Of a stretch of 64,000 nt of DNA, positions 1 through 10,794 are shown in pieces (positions within the stretch are counted from its first letter, which is position 1; each line of letters starts with the position of its first letter). The notes under the pieces were generated by a model that saw nothing but the letters and a program-made list of their open reading frames with translations, searched no databases and was not told the DNA's origin. Both the position numbers and the translations under genes were made by a program. The stretch lies in NCBI GenBank assembly GCA_005784505.1, contig VCAZ01000019.1:1598501-1662500 (forward strand). Reading direction: 5' to 3'. Source of the DNA: Bagarius yarrelli (taxonomy: Eukaryota; Chordata; Actinopteri; Siluriformes; Sisoridae).

Positions 1-913
1 CAATTTCTTTGTCCACGAACAAACTGAAAAACTTACTGAAAAATATCTAATCTGAGACTGAAAATTCTGGAACAATTTCCTGATACTGACGATTCCTGGA
101 TTAACATTAAATCACAACATGAGATTAGACTATAAACTCTAATAAAATAATTGCTGATAATCAGGAAACGACATTAGTGAGTTTAGACTGTACTGATTCT
201 AATGATCCAAAATAAACATGAATGAATTTAGACACTGAATCATAAACAATCACTAATGAACAATTGACTGTAAAATGAATGTAATTTTATTAATGCACAC
301 ACACCTAAATACATTTTACTGCACACACACATCTGTTTTTGGTCCTGAAGGTTCACACATTACTAAACTGCAGTATTCAGTACAGCATATAATGTATTAC
401 AGATGTGATGTAAATATTTCATGGTTTTTCAAATTTTTTTAAATACATTTATAATAAGACATTTTGATGTGTTGCTTTATCAACGTTCAATAAATACAAA
501 CATTTTTGTGCAATTTATTTTAAAAATAGTAAGTTCTATCCTACTGCATATTAACAGCTGTTTGCAGCTGGAAGGAAAGAATAAGGTAATTCCTGCAAAC
601 AGAAATATAATCACAGTTTTCCTGTTTTAGTGTAAAAAAAGAAAAGTTATTTAAAGTCTAGAAGAGCTTTAAACCTGCGACTGGCCCCTTTAACATGTCT
701 GAAATGAATGAAATAACTCATCCTGAAAACTGCACTGAAATCTACACAGTACACAGGATACACACACATAATCAACACTGATTTTTAACAAAATTACCGT
801 GTGAGCTTGTTGACATTTTATTTAATTGATGCAAAAATAGGTAATAAAAATGTTCAGTAGTCAAAATTTCCACAGGAATTCCAGCAAATCTTCATGTCAG
901 GACAGCGACGCCT
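1..913. other. 3' flank of the P2X gene
   Basis: AT-rich sequence with no convincing coding exon on either strand. It presumably contains the P2X 3' UTR and downstream intergenic DNA. The small open frames here show no recognisable motif. Confidence 0.5.
817..822 (-). terminator. polyadenylation signal of the P2X gene
   Basis: AATAAA on the minus strand, about 90 nt past the proposed stop codon at 914-916. It is the nearest canonical hexamer downstream of the coding end, and it gives weak support to the proposed last exon. Confidence 0.4.
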
Positions 914-3900
914 CTATGGGACATCATTACACAACTAACAGATAAAGACAGAAATGCACTAATTAAACAATTGGACAGAGTCAATTGTCAAAATGCTGAT
1001 TAAATATATATCGGCAACAACATTTTCAACATTTGTTTAGTGTGAACTAGATTTAATAATATAAAAAAAAATAATACTCACGGTTTCAAATTCATTGACA
1101 TAAGTATATTTCTGTTCTCGGTAAAATTGTCTCTTTTGCATGCAGTTCAGTGCAATGCAATCACACAACACGTTCACCTGGAAAACCACAAAAGACAACT
1201 TTCAGGATTACCAGACATCGAGCTGCTAAAAAGGCAACTATTTATACGGCTAATCCGTGTTGGGGGTAACTAGTTACATGTACCCGCTGTTAGGTTATTT
1301 AATTACAAAAAAAACGGAACAGTAATTTATTACTAGAAGAATTTTGTGTAATTAAATTACAATTTATTCATTCATCCATCTTCTATAGTCACTAATTCCC
1401 TAATTTGGGGTCACAGGGATCTGCTGGAGTCTATCCCAGCCGTCTCTGAGAGGGGGGGAAAGGCAGGAGGGGGACACCCTGGACAGGTCACCAGTCTATC
1501 ACAGGGACACACACCCCCTAACTCTTATGGGCAATTTAGAATCACCAATCGACCTAACATACATGTTTTTGGACTGTGGGAGGAAACCAGAGAACCCAGA
1601 AAAAAACCCACACAAGCACGGACAGAACATCCAAACTCCTCACAGAAAGACCTGAGAATCGAACACTGGTCCTTCATGCTGTGAGACAACAGTGCTAATC
1701 ACTAAGCAACAGTGCTAATCACGTGCTGCCCTCAAATTACAATTATTTATGAAAATGTTATAAAAAAAAGATTACAAATAAGGTTAGATCTGAATATTTT
1801 TCTTCAAAAACCCACGATTTGTCGTTGCTTTGCACGATGTCGTCTGCTAAAGTCGTTTATTAACGCAGTAATATTCTGATGCTTTTGATTGGTTCTCTGG
1901 TTTAAATACGCAGCGCACCCCATCAGTATGTCCTGTCATAGTGTGGCTATGCAAAGATTTGATTTTTAAAACATTCTAAAACATTTTTGTTATAAAGTCT
2001 GGTTTTGTGTTGGCTGTGCTTTAATATGAAATTGTTCTAATCTTAATTGAAGAGATGAAAGTCTAAAAGTAAACAGAGTCCAGTGCTGCTGTAAGGTTAA
2101 CCCTGTCTGGTATAAATTTATTAAAATGATAGTTAAAAATCTCTTATAGAAACTTAAAATCAATAAAAAAAAAAAGGAATAAAATGTAATCAGTTACTTC
2201 ACTTTTATAAAATAATTGAAACCTAGGGTTCCTTAAATGTCTTTTATCCAAAGTTGAAGACAATCAAACATTCTCCATAAGACTCATCCAGCCAGGTTAA
2301 AACAAAGCTTGGGCCCTTTCAAGCATTATATCAGGAATCATTTCATTGTCTGTAAGATTAAATCTTAGTTCTGGCATTTTTCGAGCTGGAGAGATGCTCG
2401 GCTCTGTATCCTGGACACTGCACAAAGCTCTCGACTGAGATAAAGTAGGAGAAAAAAAAGAACCTAAAAGGCATTTTGGATAAACCACAAATACTTCGCT
2501 TGCCAACAGAATCTGCTTATCGCCCGGATTAGACCAACCCTGAAGCATGGTGGTGGTAGAATCCGACATCTAATGTCATTTCTATCTGATGAAGTTTTAG
2601 TAGAAAGCGCTGTAACTGTAACCAAACTAAAAATTTGTCCTGATTTAGCATTTAAACTTCTATCAAATAACTATTACCCTATTATCTGTTTTTCAACATG
2701 AGCTGGGATTAAATTGTGACCTTCCCCCTGTTTTAACTTCCTCTTTTAAGATTAGTTCTGCGGTTTTAAAACCCATACATCAGCACTTACCAGTCCGAGA
2801 AGTGCCAAACCCGCCCCGATGTTCAGCAGTGTCGGGATGATGTTGAATTTTCCTGCCTGTAAAAGCAGGAAATGTATTTCAAATCATTAAAACATTGACA
2901 GTATTTTTAAAGAGAGCTCAAAGACATACTTACTTTTCCATAGACCATAACATCGAAACGAATGCCGTAGCCTTTGATTAACGTTCTGATCTCCTGGCCG
3001 TCTACATTTCTGTAATATTTTGCAAATCTAAAAAAAGTCAAAATGTAAAAGAGAAACAGAACAGAAGAGACAGTTAACATTCTATAAAACCCCAGAGATT
3101 CATTTCTATAGTTCCACCATTACATAACAAACCTAAAGTTGTATCCTGGAGCAACGTTGTCCGGGTCCTTATCGTCTAACCTGCGGAATGCGTATTGAGG
3201 GACACACCACTTTTTCGACAAGTCCAAATCACAGTTCCAGTGGATCTGCACTCCCATTACCCCACCCTGTGAACAGAGTTTAATTCATTGTCACCATTTA
3301 TTTTATCATCACTATCCGATTTTAGATTTCGTCTCACTTTTACTTCACAAAGAAAATAATTTCAGGAAATCGATATTTGAATTGATATAAGTTTTTTTTT
3401 TGAATTCTAAAAAGAGACAGCAGATGTGATTGGTCAATATTTGAGGTTTTAGCTTGTGTGAGATTTAGTCAGGCTGTGAAAAACCATAGTGTCCATTAAA
3501 AACCCTATAAACATTGTACAGTAACTGTTATTCTAAGAATTTAGAGTACTTTTAGTTCAGATTTTCACCTTTAAACTACAACCGCGCTCTTGTATTAGCC
3601 TGTATTAGCTATTTTACCTGAACCGCCATGGTCTGAAAATCCTCATTAGCCTCAGACACGATGTCTCGGAGTCTGAAGATCGGGCAGTCTGGATCTGTTG
3701 TACGGTTAAACACACACTGTGACAAGTAGGTGGTGTTTACATAAGGCAGAATGTTTCGTCTGTTTAAAAAAAAAAAAAAAAGGTAGAATATTTGCAGAGT
3801 CACATGACGGCATATTGTTAATGCTAAAATACTGTATTGTGCCATCTTACTTGCTGAAATTGAATTTAGGGAAGCGAATATTGTTCTTTATCAGGACAGT

Positions 3901-6900
3901 GAAGTTTTCTGCGTCTGCCAGCATTGCCGGTCTAAGAAACAAACAAACAAACAAAAAAAAAGATAAGTGTATTTCAAGAGTCGCACCGTAATCTCTTTCC
4001 CAATTCCTGAAAAAAATCTATGAAATCTCTTATTGACGTCACAAACATTAACCCGACATTCCATCCTGCCCAGCATTATTTATTTCATCCTAATAAAGTA
4101 TTTTAAAAATGACGACTTGTTAGATAAGAACCAGATACATTATTTGTACAAAGACCACTAAGTGATTGGTTAGGATCATTCCAGATATTATAGATATGTC
4201 CAATCAGGAGAGATAACATGTGGGTCTTATAGGAGGAGTCAAGAAATGTCTATTGAAAGATCTGCTGGGTGGAAACAGGTGTACTGTAGTTTCTGATGGA
4301 TTGAAATGAAGCCTGGTACCCACTTTGCTAATAAGATTAGAAACCACCAGATTAGATAAAAACAATAAAAACAGCAAAAAAAAATAAACAAGATGCTCCA
4401 AATGTTAACAAACAATTACAGTAAATGGGATGACTGGGTGGAATGGAAAGAGATTTGGAACATACATGCACTTTATGTTTGTTCTGTTAAGTGGCTCTTT
4501 GTTGTTATTTTTTCTGTGCGATTCTGTGTTCTGGAGAAACGTTATTTCATTTCACTGCATTTGCAATATATGGTTGAAATGACAATAAAGCTTCTTAAAC
4601 GCTTTAAAATATACTTAAACTTGAATATTAGTCTCTTTCTTATTCTGAGCTCACCGTCGCCAACAGATCCAGTCTGTATCCAGCCCAGTTGGTGGATCAG
4701 CACTTAGACACAATAATTCTCAGTGACAGATACACAATAATGATCTTATCTTCTAGACAGCCATCCAAACAAAACCACAGAAACTTTGGAACAACCCGTT
4801 GGTTTGTCTGGTCAGTGGAGAACTGACCCCCCCGATTGAACCTGGTTTCTCCCAAGGTTTTTTTTTTTTCCCATTCAGAGTTTTGGTTCCTTGCCGCTGT
4901 TGGAGACTCTTAATTTACAGATACTAGTTAATCTGAACTGAGTGTGTTAGTGATTGTTCACTATTACTGTCTTATTTGATTCTGTAAAGCTGCTTTGACA
5001 CAATCAAGAAAAAAAAACCCAATAGAATAATAGCATTAATGTACCTTGGAGGATTCCGGTCTTTTTCCACCGGACACCAAGCGTACACCTCACAGGTTTT
5101 CTCTGACTCGGAAAAGTTCACACACCTGCCTGTTTGCACACCTTGAAGTAAAAAAAAAAATGTGCCTCAATAATGTAGCAACACAATGTGTGTTAATAAC
5201 CTATTATAAATGAAAAACACAAAAGGTTGGGTCTCTAATGTCCTTCGAGCGAAGGGTGTCAAGGTATTTTCGATCAAGGCAAATCGATTCATGTTTGTTT
5301 CCTTGCAGCGAAACAATAGTCAAGTCATAAAATCATGACCAAGACCCTGTGAGAGGAACCTAAATGTGAACTCTGACATTCCCAACAGTATGTATGACCT
5401 CCTTAAAGAGTTCCCATCATCCTGCGGTGCACAGTAATGTCTGAACAGAAAGCTGCAGACTCATTACTCATGTTTAAAGTACAAGGGGTGCGAGTGCATA
5501 GGGTGTCCCAATTCGCTAAGAGCTTCTCCGTCCCCACCTACTTGTCCCCTTAATGCACACTTTCTGTAAGTGTGGGTGCAAGCGAATTGTGCTTTAGGAT
5601 TTTACCCGAAATTCATCTGGTGGTTTTTTGGTCTGATGTTTGTCGCGACGATAGCAGTGACAATCGACGCAGGTAAGTGACATTCTTTAAACCGTCCCAA
5701 TTGTTTTCCCAATTGCACTTGTTTTCTTGCACACTTATCAACTAAAGTGTGTACCTTCAAATTTGCACACTTTGTAGAAGACCTTAGGGTGTAGTGTAAG
5801 TATTGAGCAAGTCCCAAGTCCTGCACTTAACAGTTTTTACATTAGCCTTATCCCCTAAGCCGTCTCTTTATTTTAACATAGTAATAAAAATGGAAAAACT
5901 CACTTTTTCTCGCCTGGAAACTAAGCAAACACAACCTGTCAATTTTAGTTCCTGATGAAATATAGGAGCTCATTTTTTTCTATACTTTAATGACTTTTAC
6001 ATAACCTGTGAATCCTATGGATCTCTATTGATTAATGTAAGGCTACATCGATTTTTCGCAGACGCTAGTAGATCGATGTCCATCATATAACTTTACTGAG
6101 GTTTGGAAGAAAATCTTTTTCATCATTTTTTACCCGAAGTTTGCTATTTTGCTATAAAATACCAAACTAAAATTTACAACGATATTATAAAACCCAGATT
6201 TGCAGAGATGCGTGTGTGTGATGTTAATCACATTATCAAGGTTGTGAGGTGTAACAGAAGAAAAAGACCAAAAAAAAGGAAGAACAAGAATGATATTTTA
6301 AGAATCTCTGTATTCTGTATTGAACTTTACCGTTTCGACGACTATCATGAAATCCTCTTTTACAGTCCTGATCCGAGACGCAGGATGTATCAGGTCCAGG
6401 ATTCTATTGGACAATTTTCAGAACGATTTTATTTATTAAAATCTACAAATGCAATTTAACAGATGAGGAACTTAAACATTTCTTTCCAAAATTAAAAAAA
6501 AAAAAAAATTACATAATTACTCCTTTTGTAAGCATTCCTACAAATTATTTATGCGTAAATTGGACCTACAGTGTTTAAATCTGAGTGTATATACAGTTTG
6601 CACTGGAAGATAATAAATAATAGTGACAAAAGCGTCCAAATACTGATATTTTTTAAACATGATGTACATATGATCCTATAATTTGTTTGCATGTTAGGAA
6701 ATAGTCAGGGGAAGCCAGAACACCCCAGAGAAACTCTAACACACATAAGGTTTATGTTAACACCACAACTTCAGGATGAAACCATGGACTCGGGGGACTG
6801 ACGAGCTGCAAAACAACCGTAGCATTCCTACTGCAGGGGTGCTGCTGAGGGAGGTGGGGGGGGGGTGGGGGTATCACTCTTGTAACACAGAGATCCGTTT

Positions 6901-7583
6901 TATTAGTAGTACCAGTGCGGGATGGGTATGGCAAGGGGCCCAACCACATTCATTCATAGGGCCCAAAATAGCTAGAAGCGCCCTGTTCATATTCATAGAT
7001 TTTACCAAATAATAGGATTTGCAAGCTATTTAGAGCTGTAAAATCAGTGTTAGCGACTAGCATGCAAACAGCCTCCGCCCACAATATCCCACTTCCTGTT
7101 TGACAAAAAATGAGGAGATAAGTCAAGTCAAACAGCATGCATGGTAGACTGTTATACTCACCCTTTGCTACAGCCTGTTAAAAGACAAAAAGCACACGGT
7201 ATGCAAACATGCACCAACAACAGGAGATCATGTGAAATATTATATATTAGAACTAATGTACTGCATTAGCACCTGGTGTACATCAAAGATCAGAAATAGG
7301 GGAAGTGGTGGTTTAGCGGTTAAGGTGTTGGACTGATACCAGAAAGACCGGAGTTTGATTTCCAGCACCATTAAGCCACCACTGTTGGGTCCCTGAGCAA
7401 GGCCCTTAACCCCTAATTGCTCAGTTGTATAAAGAGATAAATGTAAGTCGCTCTTGATAAGGACGTCTGCCAAATACTGTAAATGTAAATAAAATCTCAC
7501 CTCAGGACATTGTGACTGTGTTTGGTTTGGTGTGAGGTTCAAGTTGGTTAACACAAAGAATGAATTCTCCTCCTGGCACAGAA

Positions 7584-7614
<31 letters not shown>

Positions 7615-10600
7615 TGAAATTCCAATTTCTCTCCTTAGTCCACATCTTAAAGCTGCATTTTTAAAAGAATTTTTTTTATATTTCAGACCGATTAGCCTCA
7701 AACGTCTCACACACATGGACCACTGACTGAATGTGGAACAAAAACCTGGAAAGACATTTCGGGATTTTACCCGTCACTCTGGTTGGTAGCTATTTTTACA
7801 TGGACACTTTTTTGTTTCAATCGGAATAAAATCAGTCAGATGAATCTGTGAATCAGTGAATCTGAACACAGTGTTTACGTGAACGGTCGATAAAATAATC
7901 TGACTGATATGTGCGGGACTTACAATTGGATTTGATCTTTCAGTCTTTTAGCCTTAACGTCATTAGGCGATTTGTACGGCATTACGCAAATGCACAAATT
8001 TCTGGTTATGTTGGTCAACATTCTGTCTTGTTATTATTATTATTATTATTATTATTTTGAGACCCTAATTTCCTAGATGCCACTCCTCCTGGAATTTTTG
8101 AGCAACATTTAACAAACATTAACAAAGTTGTTCAGCCTTCCATTATAAATTTCAGACAATATTTAGGAATGTTTAGTGGAATCACTAAACTTAATGCGAA
8201 ATAGCCATGTGACATATCAAAACACTCAACACAGTAATGGGAAGTGCATAATGCGTATTATAGCTATAACATGTGATGAAAGCTGACCTCTTGGCCAGGG
8301 TCAATAATTTACACCAATATGGCCAAGTGACATATCAAAACTTTCAGCATTGTAACAGGAAGTGTATGATAGGTATTACAGTGACATCATGTGGTGTCAG
8401 GTGACCTTACTATGAACTATAAGTGCTGTGTAAAAATACTGATACAGCAAGTAGCATTGCGATATTTTTGGTCACGTTAATGCATCGATATTCTAACCTT
8501 TAGTATCCATACTTATTGAAATGACGTTTTAAACTGATTTATGTTTAGGTTAATATTTAATTAAAATCCTCAGTGTGTGTCAAACGACTTCCTCCTCCAC
8601 TTCTGGAGTTGTCGATGTCATATATGGTCATTGTCTCAGAAACAAGCATGGCGGAAAAATTAAGGGCGCCTCCAGCTTTGTATTTGTTGTATTTTTAGCT
8701 ATTTGTTTTACAATTTGTTTTTATTTTAAAAGTATTATAATTTGTATTGTATTGCAATTGTATCGTGATCTGTACCGTGTCGCGAGGCCCTTGCCAATAC
8801 ACAGCGCTCTTTTCTGGTCTCAGGTGAACCCCTTCCACTGATCAGGGCATTGATTTCTAGGACACACAAAGCTTTCCATCGAAGATCTTTAAAGGCGACA
8901 AAGGTTGTGTAACATGCCTTTTATTCCATTAGCTTAAATTTGTTTCTCTCAGGCGCAGAATCTTCTCCACACACAGGAAATCAAAGTTACCTAAACATGA
9001 ACCAACACCACACCAACCAGTGAAGTTCAGCAGTTCACACAGATCCATGATCCACAGTGTGTGTTAGTACAGTACGTGCTACCACAGCCCTACATTATGA
9101 AGGATGGGGAAAAAGGAATCATTTCTTAGATGCCTGACAATTCTTCTCCTGCACTTACACCCTAAATTTCAGAAACAGATTATAAATAAACACATTTTTC
9201 TGATTATTCTTACCAGCATTAACCATTTATTTTAAACAAACATCATGCGTTACATCACATTAACATTGAAAATTGTATTTTGAAAGCTTAAAAAGAATTG
9301 GAAGAAAACGGTCTCATAATAACCATTTATTCCCCTTACCCTAAATCTTTATAACCCTTTATTCCCTTAATCCTAAATATCCTTAACCCTCTATTCCCTT
9401 AAGACTACGTGCCTTTAAGGGTATAAAGACATTTAGGAAAACGTAGGGTTAAATGAATAAATGGTATTTAGGAATAAGGGAATAAAGGGTTAATACAATC
9501 CTCATCGAAATCGGGGACTGGACTGCATCTGATTAACAGACAGAGAATTATCCTGAAGCATCCGGAGTTAAATGATTCCCACTCCTTAATCCTGCTTTCC
9601 AATGCTGTTTTATACACACGTCCTCCTTCTTCGCAACTCGTCCCTGAATTTCTTGTCCCCATTGAAAAGAGCTTTTATACACCAATAGCTGAAGACTACA
9701 TAATACTGCTCATAATTACATGGTGTTTAAGGTAAAATAATTGATAAAACACACTCTCACTCAAATGAGGTTCCCTATTAAGTCTGGTTCCTCTTAAAGT
9801 TTCTTCCTCGTACCATCTAAGCTAGGATTTTCCTTGCCACTGCCGCCCCATGCTTAATCACTAGATTGTTTATTAACATTAATCATTAATTAAATCGTTA
9901 CTTATGTTTTGTAAAGCTGCTTCGAGACGATATTCGCTATAGAAACAAACCTGAATTAAAAGGGAAACTGAATCTATAACTCCACTCTTTAGTCTCAAAC
10001 ACTATAAACTGCTTCCTACTTCCACACTTCTCTCCTTCCTGTTTGTGATTAGAGGAGGTTTACAACGCAGGCTTAAAACAGTACTGGAGCACAGGACTAA
10101 TCTGACCACAATCCAGGTGGTTTTCTTCTGATTCTCTGCTCTCCACTGTACCTTTTCTTTCTTAGAACAATGGACTACCTGAGGGGGAACAATGTAGTCG
10201 GCTTCGTCCCAAATTCGCAGGCCCAGGTTTGTCGTGTTGGTCAGCGCAAGACCCTTCACCTTGGTTGTGACTGAGCTGATGACGTTGTCAGTGTCCTGGT
10301 AGCCTTTCTTCAGAACACACACATATCTGTTCAGACAGATAGACATTCAAGACATTACGCTTATATTTATGTAATTTTTGGACACGTTTTCTGTCATTAT
10401 TTGGTCACATTGTCTCTTAGAATATTTTGTATCATAATAAATGGAAAACAATTACTGGGAAAGGTGAGAAGCTGCATAAGAAGCTATATTTTCATGATGT
10501 GTGTAAAAAAAATAATAAAATAATAAAATCGCCATAATGCACATTTTTACTGAAAACATAAAAATAAACAATAAAATAAACCACCCATCAATCTATTTTG

Positions 10601-10794
10601 TTTAGCAAGAAATGGAAAAAATGCCATTGGTAAAGGATAAATGAGATCATTTGAAACGACTCTTACCCGACGATATAGGCTATAACCAGCGCCTGACCGA
10701 GGCGGTTTAACGCTCCCACTTTTTTACTCTGGATCACTAAGACTTTGGAGGTGGAATAGTCGAAGAAACACCGGCTGACGGATCCACACGCCAT
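914..10794 (-). CDS. p2rx4: P2X purinoceptor, P2X4-like, 12 coding exons
   Basis: ATP-gated trimeric cation channel of the plasma membrane. Exons in transcription order: 10794-10667, 10326-10179, 7572-7501, 7174-7162, 5141-5045, 3931-3851, 3759-3618, 3266-3133, 3027-2934, 2856-2791, 1177-1082, 934-914. All have GT-AG borders and the phases close to 363 residues. Seen: N-terminal TSK (PKC-type motif) before TM1; KGYQDTDNVISSVTTKVKG with the two ATP-binding lysines; ENFTVLIKN; KRNILP; GGVMGVQIHWNCDLD; NFRFAKYY and RTLIKGYGIRFDVMVYGK with the remaining ATP-contact Asn, Arg and Lys; AGKFNIIPTLLNIGAG before TM2; and YREQK, the YXXXK trafficking motif. Family knowledge: human P2X4 is 388 residues. 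The protein is shorter because the segment between QCPE and GVQTGRC is only AVAK, and the tail after YVNEFET is only about six residues. The last exon is the least certain. The subtype is judged from P2X4-like motifs, so P2X5 or P2X6-related paralogs are not fully excluded. Confidence 0.9.
1178..2790. other. P2X intron 10 with repeats
   Basis: Intron between the TM2 exon and the YXXXK exon. It contains a dispersed teleost repeat at about 1371-1735. A second repeat-like stretch at about 2280-2570 carries the phrase ctgaagcatggtggtggta, which recurs in similar form near 11520 and is typical of decayed DNA transposons. The 90-residue open frame inside the second stretch is not a P2X exon. Confidence 0.5.
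1371..1735 (+). repeat. dispersed teleost repeat, first family copy
   Basis: Begins with an ATTCATCCATC-type head, then ggatctgctggagtctatcc, a tract around ggcaatttagaatcaccaat, and ttttggactgtgggaggaaa. Related partial copies lie at about 16595-16710 (opposite orientation) and 50408-50510. The wording is familiar from many fish genomes as a LINE-derived or SINE-like repeat. I cannot assign the family without a repeat library. Confidence 0.65.
4660..5030 (+). repeat. dispersed teleost repeat (gtaaagctgctttga family)
   Basis: Carries tctcccaaggttttt, ttttggttccttgccgctg and gtaaagctgctttgacacaa. These phrases recur in the elements at about 9690-9955, 13690-14150 and 35040-35480. The element ends just before P2X exon 5, inside the intron. 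Confidence 0.55.
5142..7161. other. P2X intron 4 with repeats
   Basis: Two-kilobase intron between the microexon and the GVQTGRC exon. I searched the minus strand for a phase-compatible exon with a C-x5-C pattern and found none. It holds a possible inverted-repeat element around 5470-5830 (both ends near phrases like gggtgtcccaattcg and its complement). It also holds an unexplained plus-strand frame at 6103-6459 and a dispersed repeat at about 6750-7012. Confidence 0.5.
6750..7012 (+). repeat. dispersed repeat with ggggcccaacc signature
   Basis: Shares gcgggatgggtatgg, aaggggcccaacca and agggcccaaaat with the copy at about 43150-43310. It lies inside the P2X intron and explains the proline-rich open frame on the minus strand here. 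Confidence 0.55.
7162..7174 (-). CDS. p2rx4: 13-nt microexon of the P2X gene
   Basis: This short exon has a strong acceptor (pyrimidine run ending TTTTAACAG) and a strong donor (GTGAGT) on the minus strand. It reads GCT GTA GCA AAG G and joins the phase-0 end of exon 3 to the phase-1 start of exon 5, giving CPE-AVAK-GVQTGRC. It cannot extend upstream in this frame because a TAA stop lies immediately before the acceptor CAG. In other P2X4 genes this slot holds an exon of about 73 nt with two cysteines. Whether the microexon is spliced in vivo is unproven. Confidence 0.6.
7299..7490 (+). repeat. tRNA-derived SINE-like element, family 1
   Basis: The head gtggtttagcggttaagg resembles a tRNA A box, and the gagtttgatttcc region resembles a B box. 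The body holds the ccaccactgttgggtccctg and aaggcccttaaccc phrases, and the tail ends gtctgccaaatactgtaaatg. The tail ends 9 bp from the P2X exon 3 splice donor. Confidence 0.7.
7573..10178. other. P2X intron 2
   Basis: Non-coding. It contains a (CA)n at about 7587-7614, an (ATT)n at about 8031-8056 and a degenerate tandem pair at about 8203-8405. It also has an imperfect hairpin at about 9353-9491 and a dispersed teleost repeat at about 9690-9955. No exon-like similarity was seen. Confidence 0.5.
9690..9955 (+). repeat. dispersed teleost repeat (gtaaagctgctttga family)
   Basis: Contains caaatgaggttcccta, tctggttcctct, ttccttgccactgccgcc and gtaaagctgcttcgagac, in the same order as the copies at about 13690-14150 and 35040-35480. 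Confidence 0.6.

Noticed and set aside
2297..2569. A 90-residue minus-strand frame as a possible P2X C-terminal exon
   Set aside because: It has no P2X similarity and looks transposon-derived. The exon at 1082-1177 carries the expected post-TM2 sequence in the correct phase.
7299..7375. tRNA-like heads of the dispersed repeats as genuine tRNA genes
   Set aside because: The A- and B-box-like words are present, but the sequence does not fold into a complete cloverleaf and the heads recur as parts of SINE-like units.
7240..7716. A 158-residue minus-strand frame
   Set aside because: Only 7501-7572 is a P2X exon. The rest is CA-repeat, intron and SINE read-through.
9330..9480. ccctaa-like words as an interstitial telomere array
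   Set aside because: The words are irregular and not a TTAGGG tandem. The region is better described as an imperfect hairpin.
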